This document shows, one piece after another, positions 5,864 to 6,849 of a stretch of DNA of 6,849 nucleotides. Position numbers and translations under genes: made by a program. Location of the stretch: NCBI GenBank assembly GCA_013152825.1, contig JAADFP010000138.1, positions 1 through 6,849 of the forward strand, in the 5' to 3' direction. The notes under the pieces are model-generated. The model made no database searches, was not told the DNA's origin, and worked only from the letters and a program-made list of their open reading frames with translations. The stretch is from Caldisericota bacterium (GTDB lineage Bacteria > CAIJMQ01 > JAADFP01). Numbering within the stretch: the stretch's first letter is position 1; each line of letters starts with the position of its first letter.

Positions 5864-6128
5864 ACAAAAAGAGGAGACCTAAAAAGTCAAGGAAACCAAG
5901 GAAAAGGAAGAAATAATAAGGGTTTGGGAAATTTTTATCTTTTCTCATTTTTGCTGGAATATACTCAATTTTACTCCTGACTGGACACTATTTGGACACC
6001 AGACTTTTAATTTCCTCTTTTATCTTTTTTAAATCTTTACCCCAATAAAAAACGAGCTTTGCGAAAGAGATGAAGAAAAGAAATTTTTCAAGAAATCTGG
6101 AGGAATGGAAAACTTTTTAAGGTTTAGG
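5864..6128. other. AT-rich spacer with possible gene-tail remnants
   Basis: There is no intact gene. Three short reading-frame traces are visible. At 5863-5916 (+) a frame encodes the very basic YKKRRPKKSRKPRKRKK and ends in a double TAA. At about 5980-6009 (+) a frame reads LDTIWTPDF then stop, resembling the C-terminal tail of many tyrosine recombinases, but a TGA stands directly before it. At 5988-6116 (-) an open frame without a start codon ends in WGKDLKKIKEEIKSLVSK. All three are too short to assign. They suit a junction where gene ends were brought next to the broken tRNA. Confidence 0.35.
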
Positions 6129-6134
6129 TATAAT
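6106..6134 (+). promoter_or_regulatory. Promoter of the nucleotidyltransferase/HEPN operon
   Basis: A perfect -10 box TATAAT (6129-6134) follows, at 17 bases, the -35-like TGGAAA (6106-6111; four of six matches). Transcription would start near 6141, inside the first copy of the 21-bp dyad repeat, so a protein bound there would block the promoter directly. Confidence 0.6.
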
Positions 6135-6176
6135 ATTCAATAAAAGTGAATGATTATTCATGAAAAGTGAATGATA
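6135..6176 (+). promoter_or_regulatory. Two tandem 21-bp dyads, probable operator
   Basis: Two adjacent 21-bp units (6135-6155 and 6156-6176) differ at only three positions. Each holds the dyad ATTCA-N7-TGAAT, and the spacing of 21 bp puts both on the same face of the helix. The array begins right after the -10 box and ends at the A of the start codon ATG 6176. The downstream gene encodes a winged-helix protein, so autorepression is the natural reading. This is inferred from position and symmetry, not from a known operator. Confidence 0.6.
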
Positions 6177-6772
6177 TGACGAATAAAAATACTTCTAAAA
6201 TTCTGGAATTCCTCCTGAGAAATATCACTCAAAGTTACAATATTAATCAAATAGCTAAAGAATTAAAGATTAGTGTAGGGGGTGCTCATAAGATTTTGAA
6301 ATCTCTTGAGCAAGATAATATCCTTACCTCCATAAAATTGGGAAATGCGATATTCTATAGATTGAATTTGGATAGTAAAGAGACTCAAAAAATTTGTGAA
6401 CTGATTCTTCTGGAATCCAAAAATAGAGTGTTAAAAAATAACCCTGCAGCTAAAATATATGCAGAAGACCTAAAAGAAGTAGAATCTTTTTCTGAGGCAA
6501 TGATACTCTTTGGCTCCATTCTGGTAAAGGGGAAAGAGGCAAGAGATGTTGATGTTCTCTTTATTGTGAAAAGTAGCCAAATCAAAAAAGTGGAGGATTT
6601 CTGTTTACGAATTTCTTCTCTCAGACCTAAGAAGGTTGTCCCTCTTCTCATGAGTAAGAATGATTTTAGAAATAATCTTAAAAAGCGCGATACAGTAGTT
6701 GTGGATATTCTCAAAACTGGTGTGATTTTGTCAGGAGAAGAGACCATAGTCAAAATACTTAAAGAGGTTTAG
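6176..6772 (+). CDS. Winged-helix/nucleotidyltransferase (MNT) protein, putative HEPN antitoxin
   Basis: A 198-residue fusion. Residues 5-62 form a winged helix-turn-helix (YNINQIAKELKISVGGAHKI as recognition region, then a short wing). Residues about 105-182 form a minimal nucleotidyltransferase domain with the hallmark FGS-x9-DVD: Gly113-Ser114, Asp124 and Asp126; Asp177 (VVVD) may be the third acidic residue. MNT proteins in known MntA-HepT pairs neutralise a HEPN RNase, in studied cases by AMPylating it. Here the partner follows after two bases. The ATG at 6176 is preferred; an in-frame GTG at 6167 would add three residues, and neither has a strong ribosome-binding site (AAGTGA at 6165-6170 is the best). 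The N-terminal DNA-binding domain fits repression at the duplicated dyad that ends at this start codon. The gene is AT-rich compared with guaA and purF, suggesting acquisition. A stand-alone regulator is less likely, given the HEPN neighbour. Confidence 0.85.
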   Translation: MTNKNTSKILEFLLRNITQSYNINQIAKELKISVGGAHKILKSLEQDNILTSIKLGNAIFYRLNLDSKETQKICELILLESKNRVLKNNPAAKIYAEDLKEVESFSEAMILFGSILVKGKEARDVDVLFIVKSSQIKKVEDFCLRISSLRPKKVVPLLMSKNDFRNNLKKRDTVVVDILKTGVILSGEETIVKILKEV

Positions 6773-6774
6773 TC

Positions 6775-6849
6775 ATGAAAAACGTAGAGAAAAAGTTCAG
6801 ATGGTGCTTAGAGAAAGGCAAAGGTAAAGGGAGAAAACACAGAGGTATT
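6775..6849 (+). CDS. HEPN-domain protein, N-terminal fragment (putative toxin)
   Basis: Only the first 25 codons are in the window; the frame is open to the end. ATG 6775 comes two bases after the stop of the nucleotidyltransferase gene, and GAGG (6764-6767) inside that gene gives a seven-base spacing, so the two are co-translated. The visible start MKNVEKKFRWCLEKGKG carries the K-W-C-L block seen at the N-terminus of HEPN proteins encoded beside MNT nucleotidyltransferases, where it is usually followed by the first HEPN helices. The catalytic R-x4-6-H motif of HEPN RNases would lie beyond the window, so toxin activity cannot be judged. The assignment rests on this short start plus gene order. 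Confidence 0.6.
   Translation, partial: MKNVEKKFRWCLEKGKGKGRKHRGI

Noticed and set aside
5856..6849. Group I or bulge-helix-bulge intron in the tRNA-Leu
   Set aside because: No 3' exon (TCCGG..., T-loop, acceptor strand) and no group I core elements could be found before the window end.

Overview
The window is bacterial chromosomal DNA. Its left part is a housekeeping purine/histidine cluster, its middle a small sugar-metabolism pair, and its right an AT-rich accessory segment. GuaA, HisF and an Fe-S-type PurF, Shine-Dalgarno-led starts, sigma70-like promoters and a bacterial tRNA-Leu indicate a bacterium. The phylum cannot be read from the window. The right-hand genes are visibly richer in A+T than the left-hand ones, and the right end holds a HEPN/nucleotidyltransferase pair, a system common in thermophiles and archaea and often transferred.

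Layout. (1) 1-2800, + strand: the 3' part of guaA (GMP synthase), hisF one base later, then purF. They are linked by metabolism: HisF releases AICAR into the purine pathway, PurF opens that pathway and GuaA closes the GMP branch. GuaA and PurF use glutamine amide nitrogen directly, and HisF does so through its partner HisH, which is not in the window. hisF has lost its frame near codon 24, through an apparent 8-base deletion in the functional beta1-alpha1 loop. (2) 2941-4850, + strand: a Gfo/Idh/MocA-type NAD(P)-dependent oxidoreductase translationally coupled (ATGA overlap) to a sugar phosphate isomerase/epimerase-like TIM-barrel protein. The oxidoreductase carries two frame lesions, an 8-bp tandem duplication and one extra A, whose lengths add to 9, so the frame is restored at its end. 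(3) 4863-4901: inverted repeats, a plausible bidirectional terminator, then on the - strand a DUF2007-like small membrane-anchored protein with a near-consensus promoter. (4) 5308-5800: no credible gene. It holds three REP-like palindromes, low-complexity CTCACT/TACTC tracts and short sequences shared with other spacers of the window. (5) 5800-5863: a promoter and the 5' half of tRNA-Leu(CAA), which stops after the anticodon loop and runs into unrelated AT-rich DNA. (6) 5864-6128: spacer with possible gene-tail remnants. (7) 6129-6849: a compact toxin-antitoxin-like operon: promoter, a duplicated 21-bp dyad (likely operator), a winged-helix/nucleotidyltransferase fusion, and the first 25 codons of a HEPN-like protein cut by the window end.

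The most interesting parts are the MNT-HEPN cassette with its duplicated dyad beside a broken tRNA gene, and the run of three frame lesions in two otherwise well-conserved genes. The lesions could be real decay or errors in the assembled sequence; the window alone cannot decide.
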